Positions 1-10,080 of a stretch of DNA of 64,000 bases are shown here, piece after piece. How positions within the stretch are numbered: position 1 is the stretch's first letter; each line of letters starts with the position of its first letter. The notes beneath the pieces are model-generated. The model did no database searches. It was not told the origin of the DNA and saw nothing but the letters and a program-made list of their open reading frames with translations. This DNA comes from Bacteroidota bacterium (GTDB taxonomy: Bacteria > Bacteroidota > Bacteroidia > Bacteroidales > UBA10428). Where the stretch lies: positions 2,728,001-2,792,000 of the forward strand of contig CP065006.1 of the NCBI GenBank assembly GCA_016699695.1, read 5' to 3'. The translations under genes and the position numbers were made by a program.

Positions 1-1355
1 GCTATGCCGATAAATACCTGCTCGAAGCTGTTTTAAGGGTAGATGGATCATCGCGCTTTGGAGCCAATAACCGCTATGGTTATTTCCCTGCTGTTTCGGC
101 AGGATGGGTGTTGTCGCAGGAGTCTTTCTTTCCTCAAACGACTTTTTTCAACTTTGCTAAATTGCGCATGAGCTGGGGGCAGAATGGCAACGAAGGCATA
201 CCCGATTTTGCCTATACCACAACTATCAATACCAACAATATTTATTTCTACGGGTCACAGCAAACCATGGTAAATGGTATTCAACCCTCACGTTATCCCA
301 ATCCTGATTTAATCTGGGAAACCTCCGAACAGTTTACCATTGGAACAGACCTGGCTTTTCTGTCAAATAAAATAAGCCTGGCAGTAGATGTTTATAACAA
401 GAAAACCAAGGATTGGTTAATTGAAGAATCTAATGCCAACTATCCATTACTTATTGGAAATGTAGGACCAGTAACCAATACCGGAGAGGTAAAAAACTCG
501 GGTGTGGAAATTGAACTGGGTTACAAACAGAAGATTGCAGGCGATTTGCTAATTAATGTAAGCTTTACCGGTTCGCATAATCAAAGTAAAATACTAAGCC
601 TCGAAAATTCAAATGGATATATTCTTGGTGCAGGAGGTATACACGGACAAAGCAATATTTTACGATTGGAAGTGGAAGAGCCGCTTGGTTATTTCCACCT
701 GGTAAAAACCGATGGAGTATTTCAAACTCAGGAAGAAATTAATAATTACACCGATGCCAATGGCAAACGCATTCAGCCACAGGCAAAGCCTGGTGATTTA
801 AAATTCGTCGATGCTGACTCAAGTGGTAGTATCGATGATGGCGACAGGGTAAATTTGGGTACCCCTTATCCCAAATTTATTGCCGGCTTAAACCTTACCC
901 TCGAGTGGAAGGGTATAGATTTTTCGATGTTCTGGTATACCTCACTTGGACATCAGATTTATAATGCCAGCAGAAGGTACGATTTGCAATATGCTAATTA
1001 TACTACAGCTGTGTTGGAGCGTTGGAATGGGGAAGGAACTTCTGATTCCTATCCAAGAGTTACTCTGGCCGATCCGAATAAAACATATAAAACAGCTTCC
1101 GATTTCTTTCTTGAAGATGCTGATTTTTTAAGATTAAAAAACCTGACAATTGGTTATACCCTTCCTAAGAGTATGTCATCAATTATTAAAATCGATCGGT
1201 TTAGAATATACCTTACAGGGGAGAATTTATTGACTTTTACCAAATATTCGGGTATGGAAGTTGAGATGGGTGGCGGCCCGCTTGATATAGGTGTCGACCG
1301 GGGTGTGTACCCTCAACCTAAAACCTATTTAGTTGGTTTACAGGTTGGATTTTAA
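1..1355 (+). CDS. SusC/RagA-type TonB-dependent outer membrane transporter, C-terminal part (5' end outside window)
   Basis: About 450 residues are visible in an open frame that is already running at the left edge, so the gene starts before the window. The first residues contain the SusC hallmark region (DGSSRFG...NRYGYFPAVSAGW), followed by long runs of alternating beta-barrel strands and a terminal aromatic residue (LVGLQVGF), typical of outer membrane barrels. The family imports oligosaccharides across the outer membrane with TonB energy, with a SusD lipoprotein as lid. A susD gene follows after about 110 bases, so the two are probably co-transcribed. The N-terminal plug and carboxypeptidase-like domains are not visible. 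The substrate can only be inferred from the glycoside hydrolases downstream. Confidence 0.95.
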   Translation, partial: YADKYLLEAVLRVDGSSRFGANNRYGYFPAVSAGWVLSQESFFPQTTFFNFAKLRMSWGQNGNEGIPDFAYTTTINTNNIYFYGSQQTMVNGIQPSRYPNPDLIWETSEQFTIGTDLAFLSNKISLAVDVYNKKTKDWLIEESNANYPLLIGNVGPVTNTGEVKNSGVEIELGYKQKIAGDLLINVSFTGSHNQSKILSLENSNGYILGAGGIHGQSNILRLEVEEPLGYFHLVKTDGVFQTQEEINNYTDANGKRIQPQAKPGDLKFVDADSSGSIDDGDRVNLGTPYPKFIAGLNLTLEWKGIDFSMFWYTSLGHQIYNASRRYDLQYANYTTAVLERWNGEGTSDSYPRVTLADPNKTYKTASDFFLEDADFLRLKNLTIGYTLPKSMSSIIKIDRFRIYLTGENLLTFTKYSGMEVEMGGGPLDIGVDRGVYPQPKTYLVGLQVGF

Positions 1356-1467
1356 TTTATATTCTTAAAAGAATTTGAAATAAAACGGGCATGATTCGTT
1401 AAACACATACAAGGATGAAAACTCATCATGCGAGTTCCATCTGACTTTATTAAAAAATTATTTACGG

Positions 1468-3069
1468 ATGAAAACGATAAAATATAGTGTTTTGCTCCTA
1501 ATTGGAATTACGGTTGCTTTACAATCGTGTGTCGATGATTTTCTGGAACTAGAGCCAAAAACAAGCCTTCTGGAGGCTAATGCCTATAAAACAGAGCATG
1601 ATGCATATCTGGCGATGACCGCGGTTTACGATGCCCAACATGTGAATAATTGGAACTTTGTACCCCTGCAATCTGATATCTTTTCCGATGATGCCTACAC
1701 AGGGGGTGAACCTGGCGGAGGTATGGGGCAATGGCAAGATCAGGAAACCTCTCTTTTAGATGCTGAAAATTCAGCTGCACGCGATTTATGGAATCGTTGT
1801 TATTCTGGAATATACCGTGCTAATTTTTATTTCTATAAAGAAGATGGCATTGAATGGAAAGATCAGGCATTAAGGAATCGCATGCATGCTGAAGTATTAA
1901 TGTTGAGAGCTTATTTTTATTGGGATTTGGTACGTCATTTTGGGTGGGTACCTATCATCGAAAGCTATCTACCCGAACCGGAATCGTATAAATCTATTCC
2001 TCAATCTACCCCCGATAAGGTGTATGAGCTTATCGTGCGTGATTTGCTTGCTGCTATTCCGAACCTGCCTGAAACTATACCACCTGGTGAATTAGGCAGA
2101 GTTACCCAGGATGTAGCAGAGGTTCTTCTTGCCCGTATTTTTCTTTTTCACGAAGGGTTTGCCAAACCTGTTATGGGTCTTGGTGATTTAACCGATGGAA
2201 CTACCCTGATCGACAAAGCATATGTCAGAACTGCGATGGAAAACATTATTGTTTCTAACCGTTACTCTCTTTTAACAAATTACGACGATGTCTTCGATTG
2301 GGCAAATGAGAATAATGCAGAATCGATTTTCGAATGGCAATACTCTGAAAAAGCAATTTCGAGTGATTGGGGTGGCTGGAATATTAACGGAAACTTCGCT
2401 AGTGTTTTTTATGGTATTCGCGATCCACAGGGCGATCCGGATATTCTTAATGGTTGGAGCTTTGGCACCGTGACGTGGTCGTTGTTCAATGAATTTGAAT
2501 CAGGCGATCCACGCTTAAATACCACTATTTACAGTGCCAGCGATAGTTTGACGGGTTATACCCGCGGATTTCAGAATACCGGATACTTTCAATACAAATA
2601 CATGCCACGGGCAGCTTTCGATCCTACTGCTAACGGTGGTGAACGTGACCATAACTGGCCCATAAATTTCAAGGATATGCGCTATGCCGAAGTGCTGTTA
2701 ATTGCTGCCGAGCTATTTATGGACAATGATAATGTTAAGGCAACTGGCTACCTTAACGAGGTGCGCACCCGCTCTTTGGGTCCCGGAGCTGCACTTGCCT
2801 CAATTAATATCGACGATATTTACCACGAGCGGCGCGTAGAACTGGCTGGAGAAGGTCATCGTAAATGGGACTTGCTAAGGCGTGGTTTATCCTATGCGAA
2901 AACCCAAATCGATTTAAGCTGGGATATACCGCCTACTGCCGAAAGCCCGGCCGATTTCGAAGGAAGAGAATTTATTATCGATACCTGGGGGATGTTGCCA
3001 ATACCGGCAAGCGAAATTAGGCTTGTGAATGAAGGCATGTTGGTGCAACATGTGCCGGCATTTAAATAG
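1468..3069 (+). CDS. SusD/RagB family glycan-binding outer membrane lipoprotein
   Basis: The protein is 533 residues, normal for SusD. The N-terminus has a lipoprotein signal with the acceptor cysteine at residue 21 (ALQSC), followed by VDDFLELEPK, the usual SusD start. The TPR-like core motif AEVLMLRAYFYWDLVRHFG lies near residues 138-156. The C-terminal SusD motifs are present: KDMRYAEVLLIAAELF, NEVRTRS, YHERRVELAGEGHRKWDLLRRG and LPIPASEI. It is expected to sit on the cell surface and cap the SusC barrel encoded just upstream, capturing oligosaccharides. A strong hairpin terminator follows the stop codon, so the susC-susD unit probably ends here. Confidence 0.96.
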   Translation: MKTIKYSVLLLIGITVALQSCVDDFLELEPKTSLLEANAYKTEHDAYLAMTAVYDAQHVNNWNFVPLQSDIFSDDAYTGGEPGGGMGQWQDQETSLLDAENSAARDLWNRCYSGIYRANFYFYKEDGIEWKDQALRNRMHAEVLMLRAYFYWDLVRHFGWVPIIESYLPEPESYKSIPQSTPDKVYELIVRDLLAAIPNLPETIPPGELGRVTQDVAEVLLARIFLFHEGFAKPVMGLGDLTDGTTLIDKAYVRTAMENIIVSNRYSLLTNYDDVFDWANENNAESIFEWQYSEKAISSDWGGWNINGNFASVFYGIRDPQGDPDILNGWSFGTVTWSLFNEFESGDPRLNTTIYSASDSLTGYTRGFQNTGYFQYKYMPRAAFDPTANGGERDHNWPINFKDMRYAEVLLIAAELFMDNDNVKATGYLNEVRTRSLGPGAALASINIDDIYHERRVELAGEGHRKWDLLRRGLSYAKTQIDLSWDIPPTAESPADFEGREFIIDTWGMLPIPASEIRLVNEGMLVQHVPAFK

Positions 3070-3087
3070 GTGAAATGCTGCAAGAAA

Positions 3088-3119
3088 AAGGAGCTGGTAA
3101 CAATCAGCTCCTTTTTTTT
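3088..3119 (+). terminator. Rho-independent terminator after susD
   Basis: A 9-bp perfect stem (AAGGAGCTG / CAGCTCCTT) with an 8-base loop is followed directly by a run of T. It lies 18 bases after the susD stop and separates susCD from the regulator gene downstream. Confidence 0.85.
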
Positions 3120-3219
3120 AGTTATTTCCATCATGACAAGATCCAGCTTTATTTGACTAGTTTATAAGTAAGGTGTTTGATTGTAAAATATAAAAAGAGC
3201 AAGTTGGTATAAATAGGAT

Positions 3220-3253
3220 TTTGAAGGTTTAAAACGAAAATTTGATATCTTTA
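3220..3253 (+). promoter_or_regulatory. Putative promoter of the SusR-like regulator
   Basis: A TTTG at 3220-3223 and TATCTTTA at 3246-3253 resemble the Bacteroidota -33/-7 elements. The -7 box has one mismatch (A for G) and the spacing of 22 is one base longer than usual. It would give a leader of about 25 bases before the ATG at 3286. Confidence 0.4.
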
Positions 3254-3285
3254 GTCGATCACACTCTTATAATTTAATCATACGA

Positions 3286-6255
3286 ATGAGAGTCTTTATT
3301 CTGACAATTCTATTATTATTGAATGTTTTTGCCTTTGCATTTGATTCTATTCATTACACAGAGCTTAAATTCTCACATTTAAATTCTGACAAAGGTTTGG
3401 CTCATAACAATGTAGAATGTATTTTAAAAGATTCGGAAGGCTTTGTTTGGATTGGCACTCGCAACGGGTTATGCCGGTTCGATGGATATGAGGTAAAAAC
3501 CTATTCATCTTCTCCAACCGACACCAATTCCTTATCGGGAAATAGAATTTTGAGCCTTGCAGAAGATAAGCAGGGTAATTTATGGATTGGTACCTACAAT
3601 AATGGATTGAATAAACTCGATAAGCGAACTAATCGAATAACCCGTTATAGTCAAATTGTTAGCGGAAGTAATGTCCATAAAATAAAAGTGTTTGCCGATA
3701 GCAGCATTTGGTTCTGTACAAATAATGGCTTAGCAAAATACACTCCAGCTAATCATAGCTTTGTACACTTTCATTCTCAACCCCAAAATCCTGAATCGTT
3801 AAATTCTGAGATTCTTTATGACATTATCGAAACACGCAAAGGCGAAATTTATGTAGCTACCGACCATCAAATGATACAGCGCTTTAATCCAGGAACAAAT
3901 AGTTTCGAGAATATTGGCTACAAGCGCGATTATCGGTTAGGAACAAATTATAAAAAATCAATTGTCGAAGACAATAACGGTATACTTTGGATTACTGCGA
4001 ATGTACATGGATTATGTTCTTATAATCCAGAAAATGGTCAATCAGAAATATATACTCAATTTGATGGTAGCTTACCGACTAACATATTAATGGGTAGCAC
4101 CTCTCTCGATAAACAGGGTAATTTATGGATAAGTACCGATGGGGCCGGAATAACCGTCTTTAATCCCAACACTTTAAAATATACGAGTATTACCAAAACC
4201 TCCAATGAATGGAGTTTGTCCAGTAATCATGTTTACGTTGTTTATTTCGATAGCCAAAACTTCATATGGATTGGAACTTTCGACGAAGGTGTGAACTATT
4301 TTGATCCCGATCGCTTTAAATTTTCATCTTCCTTATTTCAACCAAATGATTTAAATTTTTTTCGCGGGAAATCTGTTTTGAGCATTTTTCAGGATTCGAA
4401 AAACCGAATTTGGGTTGGTACTGATGGCAATGGATTGTACCGAATAGAGCCAGATAGAATCCTCAAAGAATATCATTACAAACCAGGCAATGAAAACTCA
4501 CTTTCGACTGAAGTAATAAAAAGCATTAACGAGGATCAATTTGGTAACATATTACTCGGAACCTATGCTGGTGGTTTTATGATTCTTAATCCGGAAACAA
4601 ATTTTCTTACACGGATTTATCAAGGCGATATCAATCAAGGTCAGTTAGGATCCAATAGCATATGGTATATCCTTCGCGATAGTCAGTCGCGTATCTGGTT
4701 AGGGTTATTGGGCATGGGACTTGATTTATATAATGCAGCCACCCGAAAGTTTAGTAATTATGGTCCAATGGCAGTGAGCAATGAAAAAATTGATTTTCCG
4801 AATGTAATGACAATCATGGAAAGCAACGATGGTGATTTGTGGTTTGGTACTGAAGGTAAAGGAGTATACATTCTTGACAGACAAACAGCAAAAATCAGAA
4901 AACTATCTTCCGATAGTTTACAGCAAGTAATTGCCCAAAGCTTAATAAAATGTTTTTTTCAGGATAAATGGGGGCAAATATGGATTGGAACCGAAGGAAA
5001 TGGTGTTTTTGTTTACAACGAAAAAACTCAGAAACTAAAACAATATAGCTATGAAAGCGGACTCTCCAGCAACATTATAGAAAGTATTATTGAAGACTCT
5101 CATGGTTCTGTCTGGATGGGTACCAGCCGCGGATTGAATGTATTTGATCCCAATACAAATATGTTTAGAACCTATCTGACTGATGATGGACTTAGCGGAA
5201 ATATCTTCAACCAGGGCGTTATGATTATGCTTAACGACGGCAGAATTATGACGGGAACTACCAAAGGACTGGATGTTTTTAAGCCCGAGGCAATTATTGC
5301 CAATCCGATTTTACCTAATCTGGTCTTTACAAGTTTTAAAATTCTCAATCAGGAAGTTGAGGTACATCAAGCAATAAACAAAAAAGTAGTACTTGCCACC
5401 GATATCAATTACACGAAAGAAATATCGTTAAATTACCGCGATAAGTCATTCTCTTTAAGTTTTGCAGCACTCAATTATACCTTGCCTGAAAAGTGTCAGT
5501 ATGCCTATTTAATGGAAGGGTTCGATGATGACTGGGTTTGCATTTCGTCAGATAACCGAACAGCTTCCTATACCAATCTGCCAGCAGGAGTTTATACTTT
5601 TAAAGTGAAGGCCTCCAATAACGATGGGAAATGGGGGAATAATATCCGGGAAATTAAAGTACGTATTCTGCCACCTTTCTATCAGACTATTTGGTTTAAA
5701 TCAACAATTGTTTTTCTTCTCCTGTTTTTACTCTATTTGGCCTACAGGTATCGCCTTAATTCTATTCGTAATAATTTTCTCGAAAAACAGTTTATTCAGG
5801 AAAAACGCATCATCGAACTCGAAAAGGAGCAGCTTGATAGTGAACTTCAGAAGCTTACCTTTCATGTGCTCAACCGAAACCGCGAATTAATTGATCAGAA
5901 AAACAGGCTCCTGGGATTGTCTGCAAAAGCCAAGGAATCAGTTCGCATTGGTTTGCAAGATATTATTGCAAAAATGGATGAAGAGTTAAGTGATGATAAG
6001 GATTGGAAATACATCGAACCTCAACTCGATAAAGTGTATAGTAACTTTGTTTCCAGACTAAAAGAAAAGCACCCTGATTTAAGTCTTTCAGAGATTAAAA
6101 TTGCAGCTTATTTGCGCATGAACCTTACTACTAAAGAAATATCGGAATTTATGCACAAAACTACCAGGGCTATAGAGAACGACAGATACAGGCTCAGAAA
6201 AAAAATTGGGCTGGATATCAATGATTCACTTAAAGCATACCTAAACAATTTATAA
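3286..6255 (+). CDS. SusR-like membrane-spanning regulator: beta-propeller sensor, Y_Y_Y domain, one TM helix, cytoplasmic HTH
   Basis: The protein is 989 residues. After a signal peptide it carries roughly fourteen Reg_prop-type repeats with the pattern [LIV]W[IVM]GT..GL (for example VWIGTRNGL, LWIGTYNNGL, IWVGTDGNGL), enough for two seven-bladed propellers, then a Y_Y_Y domain (about residues 715-800). One hydrophobic helix lies near residues 805-823. A coiled-coil-like stretch follows, and the last 60 residues form a LuxR/GerE-like helix-turn-helix (LSEIKIAAYLRMNLTTKEISEFM...RAIENDRYRLRKK). There is no histidine kinase or receiver domain, so this is the SusR layout rather than a hybrid two-component system. 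It probably senses periplasmic oligosaccharide and controls the surrounding glycan genes; the ligand is not known. Confidence 0.9.
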   Translation: MRVFILTILLLLNVFAFAFDSIHYTELKFSHLNSDKGLAHNNVECILKDSEGFVWIGTRNGLCRFDGYEVKTYSSSPTDTNSLSGNRILSLAEDKQGNLWIGTYNNGLNKLDKRTNRITRYSQIVSGSNVHKIKVFADSSIWFCTNNGLAKYTPANHSFVHFHSQPQNPESLNSEILYDIIETRKGEIYVATDHQMIQRFNPGTNSFENIGYKRDYRLGTNYKKSIVEDNNGILWITANVHGLCSYNPENGQSEIYTQFDGSLPTNILMGSTSLDKQGNLWISTDGAGITVFNPNTLKYTSITKTSNEWSLSSNHVYVVYFDSQNFIWIGTFDEGVNYFDPDRFKFSSSLFQPNDLNFFRGKSVLSIFQDSKNRIWVGTDGNGLYRIEPDRILKEYHYKPGNENSLSTEVIKSINEDQFGNILLGTYAGGFMILNPETNFLTRIYQGDINQGQLGSNSIWYILRDSQSRIWLGLLGMGLDLYNAATRKFSNYGPMAVSNEKIDFPNVMTIMESNDGDLWFGTEGKGVYILDRQTAKIRKLSSDSLQQVIAQSLIKCFFQDKWGQIWIGTEGNGVFVYNEKTQKLKQYSYESGLSSNIIESIIEDSHGSVWMGTSRGLNVFDPNTNMFRTYLTDDGLSGNIFNQGVMIMLNDGRIMTGTTKGLDVFKPEAIIANPILPNLVFTSFKILNQEVEVHQAINKKVVLATDINYTKEISLNYRDKSFSLSFAALNYTLPEKCQYAYLMEGFDDDWVCISSDNRTASYTNLPAGVYTFKVKASNNDGKWGNNIREIKVRILPPFYQTIWFKSTIVFLLLFLLYLAYRYRLNSIRNNFLEKQFIQEKRIIELEKEQLDSELQKLTFHVLNRNRELIDQKNRLLGLSAKAKESVRIGLQDIIAKMDEELSDDKDWKYIEPQLDKVYSNFVSRLKEKHPDLSLSEIKIAAYLRMNLTTKEISEFMHKTTRAIENDRYRLRKKIGLDINDSLKAYLNNL

Positions 6256-6306
6256 GGTATTATAATAATTTCTGCTAAAAACAATGTTCGTCGATAATTC
6301 AGCAGA

Positions 6307-8169
6307 TTAGTATTTTAGTCCATACCCGTATTCAAACAAAGGTGTGATAGTTGTATCCCAATAATTAGGCCCGAATTTACCTTTAAAATCATTCTCGGAT
6401 TTTGGCCAGGAATGGGGAAGGGTTCCACTAAAATTATATTCGCCAAACAATACTTCAGCAATGCCATCCCCTTCGGAGCCGGGCAGCCAGGCAGCGATAA
6501 ACGCATCGGATTGATTTATTTGCTCAGTAACCACAAGAGGCCTGCCACTGATTAGGACGACAATTACCTCAGGGCCTTTACCTGCATAGCTTTCAATATA
6601 CCTTTTATGCTCATCGCTTAATGTTAATTTATAGGTTCCTTTCCCATCGCCGATATCTCCGAATAATTCAGCATATGGAGTTTCTCCAACCACAATAATT
6701 GCTACATCAGCATCTAACTGAGGGGTTTTAGCCGTGGTATCGTATACCACCTGTTGAAGTGCTTTTTGTTTTATTCCATCAAGTATTGTTGTGGCACCTG
6801 AATAACTTATGGGCTGGTCTCGCCAACCACTATAGTTTCCTTGCCAACGAATTGTCCATCCACCTGATTGAAGGGAAGAATTATCAGCATGTTCACCAAC
6901 TACAACAATTTTATTTGTAGTCTTTTGAATCGGCAGAATACCTTCATTACGTTTTAGAAGTACTAAAGATTCTCTCACCGCCTGGCGTGCTATATCTCTG
7001 TGCTCTTCGGCTCCGATTTTACCAATCAGCGTTGAATCGGGGAAAGGATTCTCAAATAATCCCAGACGAAACTTTTGTCGTAGTATTCTTCTTACTGCAT
7101 CGTCGATTCTTTCCATTTTAACATGGCCTGATGCAATATTTGCTTTAATATCTTGCTGAAAAAGATCCAAATCCCCATCAACGGCCATAACCATATCTAC
7201 ACCAGCGTTGATAATATCACTTTTTCCAAATCGCGAATAGCCTTTCCAGTCGGTAAGCACAATTCCGCTGAAGCCCATTCCATTTTTAAGTGAGTCGGTT
7301 ATCAATTCTTTATGGGCATGCATTGATATTCCGTTATATGCATTAAATGATACCATTACAGATCCAACTCCATGTTTTACAGCTTCTCTGTAAGGAGGCA
7401 GGAGTCTTTCACTTACCTCATGCATCGAAAGTGATGTATTGCCACCTTCAATACCAAAATCTGTTGCACCATCACCTACATAATGCTTAGCTGTAGCTAG
7501 CACCTTGGTCGGATTCCTCAAATCACCCTGTAATCCTATCACCGCAGCTTTTGCCATTTTGGTGGTCAGCTCAGTATTCTCAGAAAAAGCTTCATATACC
7601 CGTCCCCACTTTTCGTTGTAGGGAATAGCTATACATGGCGAAAACGCCCAATTGATTCCTGTGGCCCGGACTTCAAGGGCAGTAATTGCCGCTACTTCTT
7701 CAACAAGTTGCAGATTGCGTGTTGCTCCTAGCCCTATATTATGTGGAAAAATAACAGCACCGTCGAATGTGTTTTGTCCATGAACTGCATCCACCCCAAA
7801 TAATAGTGGAATTCCAAGTCGGGTTGATAAGGCTTGCTTTTGCAACTCAATAAAGCGTTGCTGCCATCCGGCAGCATCTTCACCTGGAGCGGGTCCATCT
7901 GTGTGAATAACAGAACCTATAAATTTCGAAGCAATATCTTCGTCGGTAATATCTGCAAAATGCCTTACTTGGGTCATCTGGCCAATTTTTTCATCCAGTG
8001 TCATCTGTGCCAGAAGCTTTTCTATTTTTCGTTCAATTTTTCTGTCATATCTCGCTTCATTGGATGAGGATACACTCAGAAGTAGAACCAAAAGAGTAAG
8101 AGAAATTGTTAATATTGACAATGAACGTGTATAATTTCCAGCTTTTACTTTGTCTTGTTTTATTTTCAT
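6307..8169 (-). CDS. Glycoside hydrolase family 3 beta-glucosidase / beta-glucan exohydrolase
   Basis: The protein is 620 residues with an N-terminal signal or anchor segment (residues 17-35) and both GH3 domains. The N-terminal barrel starts with LLAQMTLDEKIGQMTQV and contains ATAKHYVGDGATDFGIEGG, which resembles exo-beta-glucanases of the barley ExoI/ExoP type. The catalytic nucleophile is probably Asp307 in GIVLTDWKGYSRFG. The C-terminal alpha/beta sandwich is complete (LVLLKRNEGILPI, VVGETPYAE, ISGRPLVV). GH3 enzymes of this form release glucose from the non-reducing end of beta-glucans or oligosaccharides, presumably in the periplasm. It is downstream of the GH30 gene by about 75 bases on the same strand and convergent with the regulator. 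The linkage preference cannot be read from the sequence. Confidence 0.93.
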   Translation of the reverse strand: MKIKQDKVKAGNYTRSLSILTISLTLLVLLLSVSSSNEARYDRKIERKIEKLLAQMTLDEKIGQMTQVRHFADITDEDIASKFIGSVIHTDGPAPGEDAAGWQQRFIELQKQALSTRLGIPLLFGVDAVHGQNTFDGAVIFPHNIGLGATRNLQLVEEVAAITALEVRATGINWAFSPCIAIPYNEKWGRVYEAFSENTELTTKMAKAAVIGLQGDLRNPTKVLATAKHYVGDGATDFGIEGGNTSLSMHEVSERLLPPYREAVKHGVGSVMVSFNAYNGISMHAHKELITDSLKNGMGFSGIVLTDWKGYSRFGKSDIINAGVDMVMAVDGDLDLFQQDIKANIASGHVKMERIDDAVRRILRQKFRLGLFENPFPDSTLIGKIGAEEHRDIARQAVRESLVLLKRNEGILPIQKTTNKIVVVGEHADNSSLQSGGWTIRWQGNYSGWRDQPISYSGATTILDGIKQKALQQVVYDTTAKTPQLDADVAIIVVGETPYAELFGDIGDGKGTYKLTLSDEHKRYIESYAGKGPEVIVVLISGRPLVVTEQINQSDAFIAAWLPGSEGDGIAEVLFGEYNFSGTLPHSWPKSENDFKGKFGPNYWDTTITPLFEYGYGLKY

Positions 8170-8244
8170 TTGATTGTTCAGTTGTAGTTCTATTCTTGTT
8201 CTATTTAATGAAATTATTATTTACTTGTTTTTCAAAACATATAG

Positions 8245-9684
8245 CTATCGATATTGAGGTGTTAAAATATAACTTGCTACTGCGCCAGCCTCAAGGGATT
8301 CTAAAATTGTTGAATTTCCTAAATTAATTATAAAATCGGATACCATGTTTGCCTTGTTTAAAACTATTAAAACAATTGTTCCAGTCTTTGTTTTAAATGC
8401 AACATTAGGTAGGTTCTCAGGCATGTTGGAAGCGATGCGCACCGAGCCTGGACGAACAAATTTGGAGGCATGTGCAATTATATAATAGGCCGGGTTGAGG
8501 GTTATGCTATTTCCATCGATGGAAATTGCCCCCAAACAAAGGGTGCAACCTCCCATATCGGTATGTGGCTTTAGGTCTTTATCGGCTGCCAGATTCCACT
8601 CTAAAACATTTTTGCACCAATTGCGTGTAGCTCCAATAATCAGGTTCTCGGTGTGCCAGGTTAAATCTTCCTGCAGCTGGCCGGGTGCACCAATCCATTG
8701 TTCAGTAAAATAAAGGTTCTTTTCAGGAAAGTCATCATGAAGCTTCGAGATATCATTTATTTGGCCTCCATACAAATGAAATGCTGTGCCATCAATAAAG
8801 GGGTATGCTTCTTTGTCCATTAACACGGCTTCGGGATAGTCTATCCTGTCGGCATTGTGGTCATAGATTACTATTTTGGTATTCAGTGCCGCTTTTCTGA
8901 ACGCGGGCCCCAGGCTATTTTTAATAAACAAGGCCTGATCTGCACTTTCCATAAACATACTTGGGTTATTGCCAGGGTGTAAGGGCTCATTTTGCACAGT
9001 GATGGCATCTATGAAAATACCTTCAATTTCCATCTCTTTTATAAAGCGAACCAGATAATTGGCATACACATCGAAAAACTCGCGCCTTAAACTACCACCA
9101 ATAAAACTATTGTTTGTTTTCATCCAGGTTGGAGCAGACCAGGGGGACCCCATAATTTTTATTTCCGGATTTATACTCAGAATTTCTTTCAATACCGGTA
9201 TAAGGTGGACGCGTTCCATTTCAATACTAAAATGCTCCAGTTTTATATCGGTTTGGCCACTAGATAAATCGTTGTAAGAGTATGACGAATCGCTCAAATC
9301 AGATGCCCCTATGCTTATCCTTAGGTAGCTAATACCAATTCCGCTATTTGTATCAAATAATTCCTGCAGCAATTGGGTTCTGTTGCTTGCATTCATTTGA
9401 TTTATTAAACGGGCGCTTCCACCCGTAAGTGTAAACCCAAAACCATCCATACTCTGAAATTGATCGTATTCACTAACTGAGATTGCAGGAAGCTCCTTTA
9501 AGCTTGGCACGGACATCGGTCGTATCATTACCGATTGAAACAATATGGAGTCAGCCGGATGGGTAAGCCACTTTTGGCTAAGCACATATTCAGTAACATT
9601 CGCCTTCCTTTGCAAGGTAAAGGATAACAGAATTAGCAGGGGTATTAAAAACAGGAATGCTAAGATTTTTTTTAGTGTGTTCAT
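8245..9684 (-). CDS. Glycoside hydrolase family 30 enzyme (glucosylceramidase / endo-beta-1,6-glucanase type)
   Basis: The start is placed at the ATG at 9684 (MNTLKKILAFLFLI); the longer open frame to 9738 opens with TTG and would put polar residues before the signal segment. The resulting protein is 479 residues. The hydrophobic stretch at residues 5-22 has no clear lipobox, so it is a signal peptide or membrane anchor. GH30 motifs are FGFTLTGGSA (like GxGxALTDA), the SPWSAPTWMKTN block, the acid/base Glu233 in TVQNEP, and the probable nucleophile Glu328 in YFTEQW. Known GH30_1/GH30_3 members act on beta-1,6-glucan or beta-1,6 branches of laminarin. It lies just upstream of the GH3 gene and is probably co-transcribed with it. 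Confidence 0.92.
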   Translation of the reverse strand: MNTLKKILAFLFLIPLLILLSFTLQRKANVTEYVLSQKWLTHPADSILFQSVMIRPMSVPSLKELPAISVSEYDQFQSMDGFGFTLTGGSARLINQMNASNRTQLLQELFDTNSGIGISYLRISIGASDLSDSSYSYNDLSSGQTDIKLEHFSIEMERVHLIPVLKEILSINPEIKIMGSPWSAPTWMKTNNSFIGGSLRREFFDVYANYLVRFIKEMEIEGIFIDAITVQNEPLHPGNNPSMFMESADQALFIKNSLGPAFRKAALNTKIVIYDHNADRIDYPEAVLMDKEAYPFIDGTAFHLYGGQINDISKLHDDFPEKNLYFTEQWIGAPGQLQEDLTWHTENLIIGATRNWCKNVLEWNLAADKDLKPHTDMGGCTLCLGAISIDGNSITLNPAYYIIAHASKFVRPGSVRIASNMPENLPNVAFKTKTGTIVLIVLNKANMVSDFIINLGNSTILESLEAGAVASYILTPQYR

Positions 9685-10080
9685 TTTAGTATTGATTTTA
9701 TGAATTACCAATAATACTCCTGTAGAAGCAGATTGCAAACTTTTCTTGATTCTTAAAAACTCTTAAATATATTTCTTACCCCCATTATTATTTTATTTTT
9801 TACTCAATGATGAATTTATAGACGTTTTTTCTGGTTAACTACCCTTCCAATTGCACTTTTTAGCTTCTTAATTCAGAAGAGTTTTATTATTGCTAATGTG
9901 GTTAAAGCGCACACAAACAGTTATATAAAACAATTTGGTTAAAGTTTAAGTGGTTTTAAGTATATCCTCCAAAAGGAATGTGAGCTTTTAAGAGATAGAT
10001 TATTATGGTAGAAGGTTTACCAGCATCTATTTTTGGTTCAGTTAACAAATTCTAATGTTTCACTAAAAACCTTAACCATT
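9685..10080. other. Divergent intergenic region (about 400 bases) between the two arms of the glycan locus
   Basis: This A+T-rich stretch separates the minus-strand GH30-GH3 unit from the plus-strand binding protein-GH30-GH5 unit. It should contain promoters in both directions. A -7-like box for the plus strand is visible at 10028-10035. No matching minus-strand element, gene or RNA was found. It is the most likely binding region for the SusR-like regulator. Confidence 0.5.
10028..10035 (+). promoter_or_regulatory. Putative -7 promoter element of the binding protein-GH30-GH5 unit
   Basis: TATTTTTG matches TAnnTTTG exactly, about 45 bases before the ATG at 10081. No good TTTG is found at the -33 position, which would suit an activator-dependent promoter. 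Confidence 0.4.

Noticed and set aside
6271..6306. TCTGCT / AGCAGA inverted pair between the regulator gene and the GH3 gene
   Set aside because: The stem is only 6 bp with a 24-base loop and no T tract, too weak to call a terminator.
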